Notes under the pieces: generated by a model
Told to the model about the DNA's origin: nothing
Databases searched by the model: none
Seen by the model: the letters and a program-made list of their open reading frames with translations, nothing else
Program-made: the position numbers and the translations under genes
Assembly (NCBI RefSeq): GCF_007829885.1
Contig: NZ_VIWW01000001.1
Location: 2,852,001 to 2,916,000 of the forward strand
Length of the DNA stretch: 64,000 bases
DNA from: Streptomyces brevispora
GTDB lineage: Bacteria > Actinomycetota > Actinomycetes > Streptomycetales > Streptomycetaceae
Reading direction: 5' to 3'
Shown here: positions 30,634-38,689 of the stretch, piece after piece
How the letters are laid out: every line of letters begins with the position of its first letter
Numbering within the stretch: the stretch's first letter is position 1

Positions 30634-32241
30634 TCAAGCGGCACGGTTGCCGGAGGACCGGCGCTGCGCACCGCCGCCCCGCGGCTGGGAGGACGAGGAG
30701 GACGACGACGCGGACGACGCGGACGACGACAAGGTGCGTCGTGCCTGGGCCGGGCGGCTGCGCCGGCCGCGGGACGAGGATCCGCTCTTGGGGCGCTCCG
30801 ACACCGGGGAGGTGATGGTGACGGGCACGCCCGAGGGGGCCTGCGCACCGGTGATCCGGCTCAGCTCGGCCTCGCCGGAGCGGACCTGGGCGATCTGCGG
30901 GGTGATCCCGGCGTCGGCCATCAGGCGCGTCATCTCGCGGCGCTGGTTGGGCAGCACCAGCGTGACGACGCTGCCGGACTCCCCGGCGCGGGCGGTGCGG
31001 CCGCCGCGGTGCAGGTAGTCCTTGTGGTCGCTCGGCGGGTCGACGTTGACGACCAGGTCGAGGTTGTCGACGTGGATGCCGCGGGCCGCGACGTTGGTGG
31101 CGACCAGCACCGTGACGTGCCCGGTCTTGAACCGGGTCAGGGTGCGGGTGCGCTGCGGCTGGGACTTCCCGCCGTGCAGTGCCGCTGCCCGGACACCGCT
31201 GTTGAGCAGGTGGTCGGTGAGCTTGTCCACGGCGTGCTTGGTGTCCAGGAACATGATCACGCGGCCGTCGCGGGCGGCGATCTCCGTCGTGGTGGCGTAC
31301 TTGTCGGCGCCGTGGACGTAGAGCACGTGGTGCTCCATCGTCGTCACCGCACCGGCGGCCGGGTCGACCGAGTGGACGACCGGGTCGTGCAGGTAGCGCC
31401 GCACCAGCAGGTCGACGTTGCGGTCCAGGGTGGCCGAGAACAGCATCCGCTGGCCCTCCGGCTGCACCTGGTCGAGCAGCTCGGTGACCTGCGGCATGAA
31501 GCCCATGTCAGCCATCTGGTCGGCCTCGTCCAGGACGGTGATGGCGACCCGGTCCAGGGAGCAGTCGCCGCGCTCGATCAGGTCCTTCAGCCGGCCCGGA
31601 GTGGCGACGACGACCTCGGAGCCGCCGCGCAGCGCGGCCGACTGGCGGCCGATCGACATGCCGCCGACGACCGTGGCCATCCGCAGCTTGAGCGAGCGGG
31701 CGTACGGGGTGAGCGCGTCGGTGACCTGCTGGGCCAGTTCCCGGGTGGGGACGAGCACCAGGGCGAGCGGGCGTCGGGCGTCGGCGCGACGGCCTTCGAT
31801 ACGGGCCAGCAGGGCCAGACCGAAGGCGAGCGTCTTGCCCGATCCGGTACGGCCGCGGCCCAGTACGTCACGGCCGGCCAGCGAGTTCGGCAGCGTGGCC
31901 GCCTGGATCGGGAACGGCACGGTGACGCCCTCGTTGGCGAGCGCTGACAGCAGCGGGGACGGCATGTCCAGATCGGCGAAGGCCTCCACGGCGGGCAGCG
32001 CCGGGGTGATGGTCTTCGGGAGTGCGAACTCGCCCTGCTTGGCGGCGGGCCGGCGGCCGTAGCCACCGCTGCCACCGGAGCGCTGGGCCGGGGCGCCGAA
32101 GCGGCCCTGGCCGCCCTGGCGGCCCGGGGCCTGCGAGCGGAAGCCGCCGCCCGAACGGGAACCACCGGAAGCGGCGGAACCGCCACTGCGGGAGGTGCGG
32201 GAATAACGGTCATTCGAGCGAGCTGTACGGTCGCGGTTCAT
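30634..32241 (-). CDS. DEAD-box RNA helicase (cold-shock type)
   Basis: A 535-residue ATP-dependent RNA helicase. A Gly/Arg/Ser-rich N-terminal tail of about 60 residues precedes the core, which has PFPIQAATLP (Q motif), GRTGSGKT, PTRELAQQV, TPGRLKDLIE, VLDEAD, FSAT, FLDTKHAVDKL, VATNVAARGIHVDNLDLVVN and HRGGRTARAG. A basic Ser-rich tail follows. The ATG at 32241 has GGAAGG; a long leader lies upstream, as for cold-induced helicases. A cspA-type gene precedes it on the same strand, fitting a joint role in unfolding RNA in the cold. Confidence 0.93.
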   Translation of the reverse strand: MNRDRTARSNDRYSRTSRSGGSAASGGSRSGGGFRSQAPGRQGGQGRFGAPAQRSGGSGGYGRRPAAKQGEFALPKTITPALPAVEAFADLDMPSPLLSALANEGVTVPFPIQAATLPNSLAGRDVLGRGRTGSGKTLAFGLALLARIEGRRADARRPLALVLVPTRELAQQVTDALTPYARSLKLRMATVVGGMSIGRQSAALRGGSEVVVATPGRLKDLIERGDCSLDRVAITVLDEADQMADMGFMPQVTELLDQVQPEGQRMLFSATLDRNVDLLVRRYLHDPVVHSVDPAAGAVTTMEHHVLYVHGADKYATTTEIAARDGRVIMFLDTKHAVDKLTDHLLNSGVRAAALHGGKSQPQRTRTLTRFKTGHVTVLVATNVAARGIHVDNLDLVVNVDPPSDHKDYLHRGGRTARAGESGSVVTLVLPNQRREMTRLMADAGITPQIAQVRSGEAELSRITGAQAPSGVPVTITSPVSERPKSGSSSRGRRSRPAQARRTLSSSASSASSSSSSSQPRGGGAQRRSSGNRAA

Positions 32242-32594
32242 ACGGAACCCTTCCTCGATATGGCGCGTATCGAGGAATTCATTGCGCGACGAGCGCCACA
32301 AGAATCGCAAGAACGGGCCGTTGGCATACGTGAACGAAGCCCGGCAGCCGGTCTTGAGCCGATACGGGCCCGGAGAACCGGGTCCGGCGCTTCGCAATGA
32401 CGGAACGAGCAGGCCTGAGGAGCGGGCCCGCAGGTCACGTCACGGGGCCCCGGCGGACCGGTGTTCCGGTCCGGGAGCCATGGCGGATCGTCCGCCGCAT
32501 GGTGAAGATCGTGGTTCTGGGCGCCTGCCCGGCAGCTCGTGAGCGGTGGTACACCGGCACGGCATCGCTCGGGGGTGGGCCCGGAAAAGCAACG
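32242..32594. other. Long leader region of the helicase gene
   Basis: About 350 bases between the csp terminator and the helicase start with no supported gene. It probably holds the helicase promoter and a long 5' untranslated leader. Confidence 0.4.
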
Positions 32595-32630
32595 AGCTGG
32601 GGCCCGCACCCCAAGGTGCGGGCCCCAGCT
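32595..32630 (-). terminator. Terminator of the cold-shock gene
   Basis: AGCTGGGGCCCGCACC pairs with GGTGCGGGCCCCAGCT (16 bp perfect) around a CCAA loop, 43 bases past the csp stop. Confidence 0.85.
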
Positions 32631-32672
32631 GCGCGAAAGCATCTCAGCGCATGAGCGCCGGAGCCATCAGAT

Positions 32673-32876
32673 TCACGCGGGGGTGATGTTCTCCGCCTGC
32701 GGGCCCTTCTGGCCCTGCGTGACGTCGAAGTTCACCTTCTGGCCCTCCTGCAGCTCACGGAAGCCGCTGGCGGCGATGTTCGAGTAGTGGGCGAAGACGT
32801 CAGCGCCGCCACCATCCTGCTCGATGAAGCCGAAGCCCTTTTCCGCGTTGAACCACTTGACGGTGCCAGTAGCCAT
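32673..32876 (-). CDS. CspA-family cold-shock protein
   Basis: A 67-residue RNA/ssDNA-binding OB-fold protein: [20 protein letters not shown] (RNP1 KGFGFI) and [20 protein letters not shown] (RNP2 VFAHY). GAAGGAG precedes the ATG. About 150 bases of AT-richer leader lie upstream, as for cold-regulated csp mRNAs. It should act as an RNA chaperone together with the DEAD-box helicase downstream. Confidence 0.95.
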   Translation of the reverse strand: MATGTVKWFNAEKGFGFIEQDGGGADVFAHYSNIAASGFRELQEGQKVNFDVTQGQKGPQAENITPA

Positions 32877-33011
32877 GTTTTTCTCCTTCTGGGGCAGAGC
32901 CCGGGGGCTGGCACTGTGCCAACCCCACGTCGCCGCGATGATTACCCCATCCGGACAATGAACCGGAAATACAAAAGTGCACCCATCAGCCCATTTAGCT
33001 GAGGAGAGCAC

Positions 33012-33190
33012 TTGGAGTCTTTGGGAACCACAACTGCAACTGAGATCTACAGTAGCACAATGAATGCGGACGGGCGCGGCACGTAATTACACTCCGCCCG
33101 GCGTGTCATAAACCCTCATCGCGCATTGCGTAAAATTCTGTGCTTGTCGCTGTAGATATTCGCGCCCCACGGGGCAGTGCTTCGGCTTCC
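33012..33190. promoter_or_regulatory. AT-rich csp promoter and leader region
   Basis: This stretch upstream of the csp gene is much richer in AT than its surroundings (GCGTAAAATTCTGTG, CTACAGTAGCACAATG). It most likely carries the csp promoter and the start of its 5' leader. I cannot fix the transcription start. Confidence 0.35.
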
Positions 33191-33238
33191 TGTCCGCAAT
33201 CTCCCCCCTGAACAGGGACCAGGGGGAGATTGCGGACA
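33191..33238. terminator. 17-bp hairpin downstream of the GH5-like gene
   Basis: TGTCCGCAATCTCCCCC pairs perfectly with GGGGGAGATTGCGGACA; loop 14 nt. It lies 79 bases past the stop of the minus-strand hydrolase gene. Confidence 0.7.
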
Positions 33239-33316
33239 GGCCCGACGGCGTCGCGACGACCGTCACGACGACCGCCGCCCCGGCCGCGCGCGAACGTCAG
33301 ACGGAGCGGGGTGTGG

Positions 33317-34570
33317 TCACCGGACCTGGTCCGGGGTCAGGACCTCGGTGATGCCGCGGGCGTCGAGGTGCCGCTGGTCGTCCGCCCTGCTCGCGAGGAC
33401 GGTCGTGGGGCGGACCCCGTCCGCGGTGAGCCGGGCGAAGGCCTCGAAGACCTCACCCCCGGGGGCGCAGGTGGAGCGGCGGGGTGCGGTCGCCTCGTCA
33501 CCGGCGTCGACGACGAGGGCCGTGGTCCGGGTCGCGGGCCGGCGGGTCCGGCCGCGCTGCTCCTCGACGATTCCGGCGATGGCCCGCCCGGCCGGCTTGA
33601 CCTGCCGGTCGTTGGTCAGCAGCCCGAGCCCGTACTCCAGTTCGGGGAAGTCGGCCAGTGAGCGGGACACATCGTGGGAGCACCACCAGGTGACGCCCCA
33701 GACGTCCTCGCAGTCCAGCGCGTTCTCGACGGTCGCCGCGGTGAACGCGGCGGCGTGCTCGGCGGGGATCAGCGGGGCGGGGGCGCCGACCTCCTGGAGC
33801 CACACCGGCCGGTGCGGATCGAGCGCCCAGGCCTTGGAGAGTTCGATCAGGTAGGCGGCGTGGTGCTCGGTGGCGGTACCGGTACGGCCGTGGCGCTGGG
33901 CGGTGCCGTTGAAGACCCAGGAGTGCACGGCGGTGACGGCCCCGATCCGGGCCGCGTGCGCCGGGGTGAAGGCGTGGTCGTCCTGGTACCAGGCGGCGTC
34001 GTACTCGGCGTGCAGGTGGAGCTTGCCGGGCGCCCCCTCCTCGCAGGCCGCCAGCATCCGGGTCAGCCAGCTGCCCGCCTGCTGGGGGGTGATGCGGTCC
34101 GGGTCGGGGTGCGGGTCCCCGGAGAACTGGTTGATCTCGTTGCCGAGGGTCATCCCGATGAAGTGCGGCCGGTCCGCGAGGGCGGCGGCCAGGGTGCGCA
34201 GGTACTCGGCCTGGCCGGAGAGCACGTCCGGGTCGGTGAAGATGTTGCGCCGGTGCCACGTCCCGGTCCAGGCGGGCAGGAAGTCGAAGCTCGACAGATG
34301 GCCCTGGAGCCCGTCCACGCTGACGTCGAGCCCGCGTTCCGCGGCGGCGTCGGCCAGCTGGACGAGCTGCTCGACGGCACGCGGACGGATCAGGGTGCGG
34401 TTGGGCTGGAAGAGCGGCCAGAGCGGGAAGACCCGGATGTGGTCGAGGCCGAGACCGGCGATCGAGTCCAGGTCGGCCCGTACGGCGTCGAGGTCGAAGT
34501 CCAGCCAGTGGTGGAACCAGCCCTGGCTGGGCGTGTAGTTGGCGCCGAAACGCAGCGGGGAGGAGTTCAT
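33317..34570 (-). CDS. GH5-like glycoside hydrolase
   Basis: A 417-residue TIM-barrel hydrolase. GLDHIRVFPLWPLFQPN and the GNE motif (TLGNEINQ, acid/base E145) plus WLQEVGAP (nucleophile E260) fit clan GH-A family 5 enzymes. HSWVFNG supplies the usual conserved His/Trp. No signal peptide is seen, so it may act on short oligosaccharides in the cytoplasm. Residues after about 345 form an extra Arg/Thr-rich segment that ends VLTPDQVR and resembles a small ligand-binding or regulatory tail. The ATG is preceded by a GGGATCC-type sequence. The substrate cannot be told from sequence. Confidence 0.85.
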   Translation of the reverse strand: MNSSPLRFGANYTPSQGWFHHWLDFDLDAVRADLDSIAGLGLDHIRVFPLWPLFQPNRTLIRPRAVEQLVQLADAAAERGLDVSVDGLQGHLSSFDFLPAWTGTWHRRNIFTDPDVLSGQAEYLRTLAAALADRPHFIGMTLGNEINQFSGDPHPDPDRITPQQAGSWLTRMLAACEEGAPGKLHLHAEYDAAWYQDDHAFTPAHAARIGAVTAVHSWVFNGTAQRHGRTGTATEHHAAYLIELSKAWALDPHRPVWLQEVGAPAPLIPAEHAAAFTAATVENALDCEDVWGVTWWCSHDVSRSLADFPELEYGLGLLTNDRQVKPAGRAIAGIVEEQRGRTRRPATRTTALVVDAGDEATAPRRSTCAPGGEVFEAFARLTADGVRPTTVLASRADDQRHLDARGITEVLTPDQVR

Positions 34571-34678
34571 ACGGAACGGGGATCCTGGTTCTGTGATGCG
34601 GGTGGCGGCGGCGACCCGTGCGCGGGTCTCGCCCGTGCCGTCTGCGCGGGTCCCGCCCGTGCCGTCCTCCTCGATGCC

Positions 34679-35083
34679 CTAACCGTCGCCGTCGCGGGCC
34701 GGGGTGGGCCCGCGCAGCTCCTCGTTGAGCCGGAGCGCCTCTTCGAGCTGGTCCTCCAGGATCACGATGCGGCAGGCGGCCTCGATCGGTGTGCCCCCGT
34801 CGACGAGCTCCCGGGCGCGGGCGGCGATGCGGAGCTGGTAGCGGGAGTAGCGGCGGTGGCCGCCTTCGGACCGCAGGGGGGTGATCAGCCTGGCCTCGCC
34901 GATCGTACGGAGGAAGCCGGGCGTGGCGCCGATCATCTCCGCGGCGCGGCCCATCGTGTAGGCGGGGTAGTCGTCGTCATCGAGACGGTCGGTGGCATGC
35001 GGAGGGGTTTCGGGGGGCATGTGCACCTGCCGCGTGTCGCCGACTTCGTTGACCGTTGGAGAAACTCTCGTTGTGCGAGCCAT
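34679..35083 (-). CDS. MerR-type HTH regulator
   Basis: A 134-residue protein with a winged helix of the MerR type: YTMGRAAEMIGATPGFLRTI then EARLITPLRSEGGHRRYSRY (about residues 44-85), followed by a short coiled coil (EAACRIVILEDQLEEALRLN). There is no effector domain and no Cys set, so it is a small BldC/HspR-like type. An N-terminal extension of about 40 residues is present; the start could also be at 35095 or 35020. It is divergent from the 6C-like RNA and the XRE block. Related actinomycete proteins lie next to cold-shock genes. Confidence 0.85.
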   Translation of the reverse strand: MARTTRVSPTVNEVGDTRQVHMPPETPPHATDRLDDDDYPAYTMGRAAEMIGATPGFLRTIGEARLITPLRSEGGHRRYSRYQLRIAARARELVDGGTPIEAACRIVILEDQLEEALRLNEELRGPTPARDGDG

Positions 35084-35243
35084 CGTCTCTATCATAGCCG
35101 CGACAGATTTCCCTGGCCGGACGGGGGAAGTTATCTGACCGGGCCGCCCCCGGGGGCCCTGGATCCGGGCGCATACGCCCTCCCGCGACCGTACCGCCGG
35201 GGCCCCATGCCGCGCGCACCAAGAACACGGACCCGCAGGTCAG

Positions 35244-35272
35244 TTGATGACGGCCTGACCTCGGGCCATAAT
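35244..35272 (+). promoter_or_regulatory. Sigma-70-type promoter for a small RNA
   Basis: TTGATG and CATAAT are spaced by 17 bases, close to the vegetative consensus, and point to transcription start near 35279, where a strong hairpin begins. Confidence 0.7.
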
Positions 35273-35278
35273 GCGGGT

Positions 35279-35443
35279 GTAGCCCTTCACGCATCCCCCG
35301 TCGTGAAGGGCTACGCCCATGTGCGCGGCCTGCCGCGTCACGGGCGGCCCGGTTCGCGTACACGTCGCGTCCGGGACTCACGGGCAGCCGTACGGAAATC
35401 ACGGGCAAGGGACTCCCCTCGTGGTCCCCTGCCCATGTTTTTT
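35279..35443 (+). ncRNA. 6C-like small RNA
   Basis: A self-contained transcription unit with no ORF. It begins with a 13-bp hairpin (GTAGCCCTTCACG with CGTGAAGGGCTAC) whose loop is CATCCCCCGT. It ends with an interrupted hairpin (GGGCA-GGGAC with GTCCC-TGCCC) whose loop is TCCCCTCGTG, followed by six T residues, a proper intrinsic terminator. Two hairpins with C-rich loops near the ends of a ~165-nt actinobacterial RNA are the hallmark of 6C RNA, known in S. coelicolor to rise during sporulation. The loops here carry five and four consecutive C, so I call it 6C-like. Confidence 0.62.
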
Positions 35444-35654
35444 CGAGTTAACAGTGACGTAGAGTATTTGCGCAACCCTGTTCCGGTGCACGGGACCAGG
35501 ATGTTCCACTACGTCCCCCTTCGGTGTCCGCCTGCCGCTCCAGCACCGGGGGCGACGGGCCGGGGTTGGTTACAGTACGAGCCCGTTGACCGAATCGGAC
35601 CACCGCGCGGAGCCGGACGGACACCGGGCGGAGGACGGATACGTGGGGGGCCGG

Positions 35655-36101
35655 ATGGACAGCGGCGAAGAACGCGCGCCGGAGCTGAGGACGTTGCGGC
35701 AGAAGGTCGAGTACATGGTCGAGAAGACCTTCCCCGGCCGGAAGATCTCGGGGCGGGTCTTCGCGGACCTGGTCAAGGAGCGCGGCGGCTCGCTCTCGCA
35801 CAGTTACTTCTCCAACATCCTGGCCGGCAAGGTCACCCAGCCCTCCGAGGACATCCTCAAGGCACTCGGCCTCGGTTTCGGCGTGGACTGGCGCTTCTTC
35901 AAGGAGGAGTCCGAGGTCGTCGACGACGTCGTCGACGGTCTCCAGTTCCTGGCCAAGCGGCGCAGCGGGGACATCAGCGGGCTGGCCGGACGGGGACTGG
36001 ACGAGGACGGACTGCCGCCGGAGCTGCTGCGGTTCGCGCTCGCCCTGCTGGAGGACGCGAAGGACCGGCAGCGCCCGGCCGACGGCGGACCACGGGGTTA
36101 G
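35655..36101 (+). CDS. XRE-type regulator paired with ImmA/IrrE peptidase
   Basis: A 148-residue protein. Residues about 10-85 form a Cro/CI-like HTH (TLRQKVEYMVEKTFPGRKIS, then SYFSNILAGKVTQPSEDILK), the type common in actinomycetes in front of ImmA/IrrE genes. The C-terminal part is acidic, with a likely recognition or cleavage region (VDDVVDGLQFLAKRRSGDIS). I chose the ATG behind a G-rich site; a TTG at 35586 is the longer option. It is followed after 7 bases by the metallopeptidase, which would cleave or release it. It lies 210 bases past the 6C-like RNA. Confidence 0.85.
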   Translation: MDSGEERAPELRTLRQKVEYMVEKTFPGRKISGRVFADLVKERGGSLSHSYFSNILAGKVTQPSEDILKALGLGFGVDWRFFKEESEVVDDVVDGLQFLAKRRSGDISGLAGRGLDEDGLPPELLRFALALLEDAKDRQRPADGGPRG

Positions 36102-36108
36102 GGCCTTC

Positions 36109-36669
36109 ATGTCCCTGCGCGAACTGCGGAAAGAGTGCGAGGACAAGCTCGCCGGGCTCCCCCTGCCCGCCCCCTTCTCGGTCGCGGGGCTGGTGGCGAA
36201 CATGGAGGCGGCCGGCGGCCGCACCATCGTGCTGCACGAGATGCCCGACCGGCTGGCGCGCGTCAACGGTGCCTGCGGGCTGCGGCTGAAGGCCGGCGGG
36301 ACCAGCTTCGTGCTCTACCGCCGTCGCCCCACCGCCTACCAGACCCAGCACGTCATCCTGCACGAGCTGTGCCACGAGTGGTTCGACCACGGCACCTCGC
36401 TCGACGCCGAGCAACTCCAGCGGCTGCTGCCCGTCTTCGACACCTCACTCATCGCCCGCGTCGTCGGCACCGACGCGCTCCGGGCCCCGGACGCCGTACA
36501 GGCGCGTGCGCAGTACGACACCCACGACGAACGCATGGCCGAATTCGGTGCCTCGCTCATCCCTCGAATGGCCAGGGACGTGACGAGCGATGACATGGTG
36601 GGGCGGCTGGCCAACTCGCTCTCGCGCCCGGTCGCCCACCGCCGCCGCGGTCTGTTCCGCCGCACCTAG
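36109..36669 (+). CDS. ImmA/IrrE-family metallopeptidase
   Basis: A 186-residue zinc peptidase with HELCH at 85-89 in VILHELCHEWFDH, the third ligand probably from the downstream acidic segment. The N-terminal region (PFSVAGLVANMEAAGGRTIV, LARVNGACGLRL) matches ImmA/IrrE. Family members cut an XRE repressor on a stress signal, as ImmA does in ICEBs1 and IrrE in Deinococcus. The adjacent XRE protein is the expected substrate. The gene stands between the regulator and a membrane-protein gene, so a membrane signal could be relayed to the peptidase (inference). Confidence 0.88.
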   Translation: MSLRELRKECEDKLAGLPLPAPFSVAGLVANMEAAGGRTIVLHEMPDRLARVNGACGLRLKAGGTSFVLYRRRPTAYQTQHVILHELCHEWFDHGTSLDAEQLQRLLPVFDTSLIARVVGTDALRAPDAVQARAQYDTHDERMAEFGASLIPRMARDVTSDDMVGRLANSLSRPVAHRRRGLFRRT

Positions 36670-36725
36670 CGCCGGACCGTCGTCCGCGCAGCCGAACCCG
36701 TCCCCCCACCCCGAGGACTTCTGCC

Positions 36726-37985
36726 GTGACCCCCCTGGACCTCGCCGGCTACCTGATAGCCGGCCTGATGACAGCCGTCGCCCTGTGGCGCATGCCGGCC
36801 GCCCTCCGGGGCGACGAGGAGGACCGACGCCGCCGGGCCCTGTGGGGCTGTTACGCGGGGTTCGCCGCCGCGCTGTGGACCAAGACCCGGTTCGTGCGCG
36901 TCGGGCTCAACGACAGCTCCGTCACCGACCTCTCGGTGCTGATCAAGCACTACACGGCGACCGTCGCGATCCTGGCCATACTCAGCTACATCGTCGCCAT
37001 CTACGGCCAGTACGCCGATGCCGGGGCGGTCCCGCGGCACGTGCGGTTCGCCCGGCTGATCCAGCATGTGGCCGCCAAGGCGTCGGTCGCCACGCTGGTG
37101 CTGCTGACCGTGCTGTTCTTCACGGTCGTCGACCGTTCCGTCCCCTCGGACCGCTTCGTCGCCGACCACGCCGGGCAGTGGGGCGCGACGCTCTACATGA
37201 GCGTGTTCTACCTCTACCTCGGCACCGCCTCCGCCGTCTGCGCCTACCAGTGGGCACTCGCCACCGCGAGCGCCCGGCTCCGCCGGCTGCGGGTCGGCCT
37301 CGGCATGATGACGTTCGCGATGTTCATCGGCGTCGGATACACCGTCAGCCGGACGCTGTTCCTCTGGGTCAGCGTGATCGACCGGCCGAGCGAGGCCTTC
37401 GCGCTGGACTTCGACGAGATCACCGAGGCCGCGCAGGTGGTGCTGTTCGCCTTCTTCGCGGTGGGCGCCTCCGTCCCCGCCCTGAGCAACGTCCGCCGCC
37501 GGGCGAAGCTCTGGCGGGCCCAGGTGCGACTGCACGCGCTCTGGTACGAGTTGATGGCGGCCTTCCCTGACCAGCCCTTCGACCCCCCGGCGTCGCTGGT
37601 CCGCGAACTGACCCGGTTCGGCACACCGGCGGACCTGCGGATCGACCGCTGGGCGGCGGACATCGCCGACGCGGTGGAGAAGCTGCGCCACTACGCCCCC
37701 GAGACCCTTCTCGCGGCCGCCGGGGCCGCCGCCCGGGCCGGCACCACCGACCGGGAGCGGACCGGACCGCTCACAGACGCGTACTGGATCAAGGCGGCCC
37801 TCGCGGCCCACGGCGACGGTGTGGCCCCGGGGAACGCGGCGGCCGTCGGCACCCAGCACGCGGCCGACCAGGACGACGAGGTCGCCTGGCTGGTCCGGGT
37901 CGCCGCCGCGTACCGGACGGTCACGGCGGAACAGGCCCGGCAGGTCCTGGAGTCCTCCGCAGCACTCAAGGAGCAGACAGCATGA
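36726..37985 (+). CDS. MAB_1171c-like (DUF6545) membrane protein
   Basis: A 419-residue protein with about seven membrane segments in residues 1-260 (for example LAGYLIAGLMTAVALW, ASVATLVLLTVLFFTVV) and a cytoplasmic C-terminal region of about 160 residues. DDEVAWLVRVAAAYRTV and ALWYELMAAFPDQPF are typical of the MAB_1171c-type family that often follows XRE/ImmA genes in actinobacteria. The topology resembles a receptor (membrane sensor plus cytosolic helical domain) more than a transporter. The GTG has GAGGA upstream. It overlaps the PAP2 gene by ATGA. Confidence 0.82.
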   Translation: MTPLDLAGYLIAGLMTAVALWRMPAALRGDEEDRRRRALWGCYAGFAAALWTKTRFVRVGLNDSSVTDLSVLIKHYTATVAILAILSYIVAIYGQYADAGAVPRHVRFARLIQHVAAKASVATLVLLTVLFFTVVDRSVPSDRFVADHAGQWGATLYMSVFYLYLGTASAVCAYQWALATASARLRRLRVGLGMMTFAMFIGVGYTVSRTLFLWVSVIDRPSEAFALDFDEITEAAQVVLFAFFAVGASVPALSNVRRRAKLWRAQVRLHALWYELMAAFPDQPFDPPASLVRELTRFGTPADLRIDRWAADIADAVEKLRHYAPETLLAAAGAAARAGTTDRERTGPLTDAYWIKAALAAHGDGVAPGNAAAVGTQHAADQDDEVAWLVRVAAAYRTVTAEQARQVLESSAALKEQTA

Positions 37986-38596
37986 GCACCGCCGACACCG
38001 CGGACGCCGCCGACACCGCGGGCCACTCCCGCACCTCCACCGCCCGTACCGTGACCGATGTCTTCCAGCCACGTAATCTCCTGCTCGCCGGCATGCTCGC
38101 GACCGGATACGCGGCGGCCGGCCAGTGGACGGGGCTGCTCTGGGGGCTGCTCGGCGCCCTGTGCGCGGGGATCGTCCCGGCCGGCTACATCGAGTGGGAG
38201 CGCGGACGCGGCACCTGGGGCGACCGCCATGTCGTGGACCGCACCAAACGGGCCCCGATCTTCCTCGTCATCCTCGGCTCCATCGGTACCGGTTCGGCGG
38301 TCATGGTGCTGGGCGGCGCCCCCTCCGGCATCCTGACCGCGATGCTCGCGCTCTGGGCGATGACGGTCGTCCTGCTGGCCGTCAACACGGTCTGGAAGAT
38401 CTCGGTGGACGCCTCGGTCGCCTCGGCCGTCGTCGCCCTGCTCGCCGTGGTCCATTCGCCGTGGTGGCTGTTCGGGTACCTGATGACGGCCGCCGTGTGC
38501 TGGTCGCGGGTCGCGCTCGGCTACCACACGGTCGGCCAGGTGATGGCCGGGACCGCACTGGGCGCGGCCACGGCGGGCGCGTTCCTCCTCGGCTGA
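37982..38596 (+). CDS. PAP2-type membrane phosphatase
   Basis: A 204-residue membrane protein with five to six segments. The C-terminal motif SRVALGYHTVGQVMAGTALG is the PAP2 active-site motif 3 (SR-x5-H-x3-D-like, with Q/G at the usual Asp region), and KISVDASVASAVVALL fits motif 2, where the usual SGH is replaced by SVAS. This phosphatase may be catalytically altered. Lipid phosphates are the usual substrates. ATGA overlap with the MAB_1171c-like gene indicates a functional pair. Confidence 0.82.
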   Translation: MSTADTADAADTAGHSRTSTARTVTDVFQPRNLLLAGMLATGYAAAGQWTGLLWGLLGALCAGIVPAGYIEWERGRGTWGDRHVVDRTKRAPIFLVILGSIGTGSAVMVLGGAPSGILTAMLALWAMTVVLLAVNTVWKISVDASVASAVVALLAVVHSPWWLFGYLMTAAVCWSRVALGYHTVGQVMAGTALGAATAGAFLLG

Positions 38597-38689
38597 GCCG
38601 TCCCGCCGAACGGGTCCGGTTCTTACGGATACGTGACGTGCCGACCGCACAACCGGGCGCACCGGTCGCGGCGCCCTAGCGTGGCCGTC

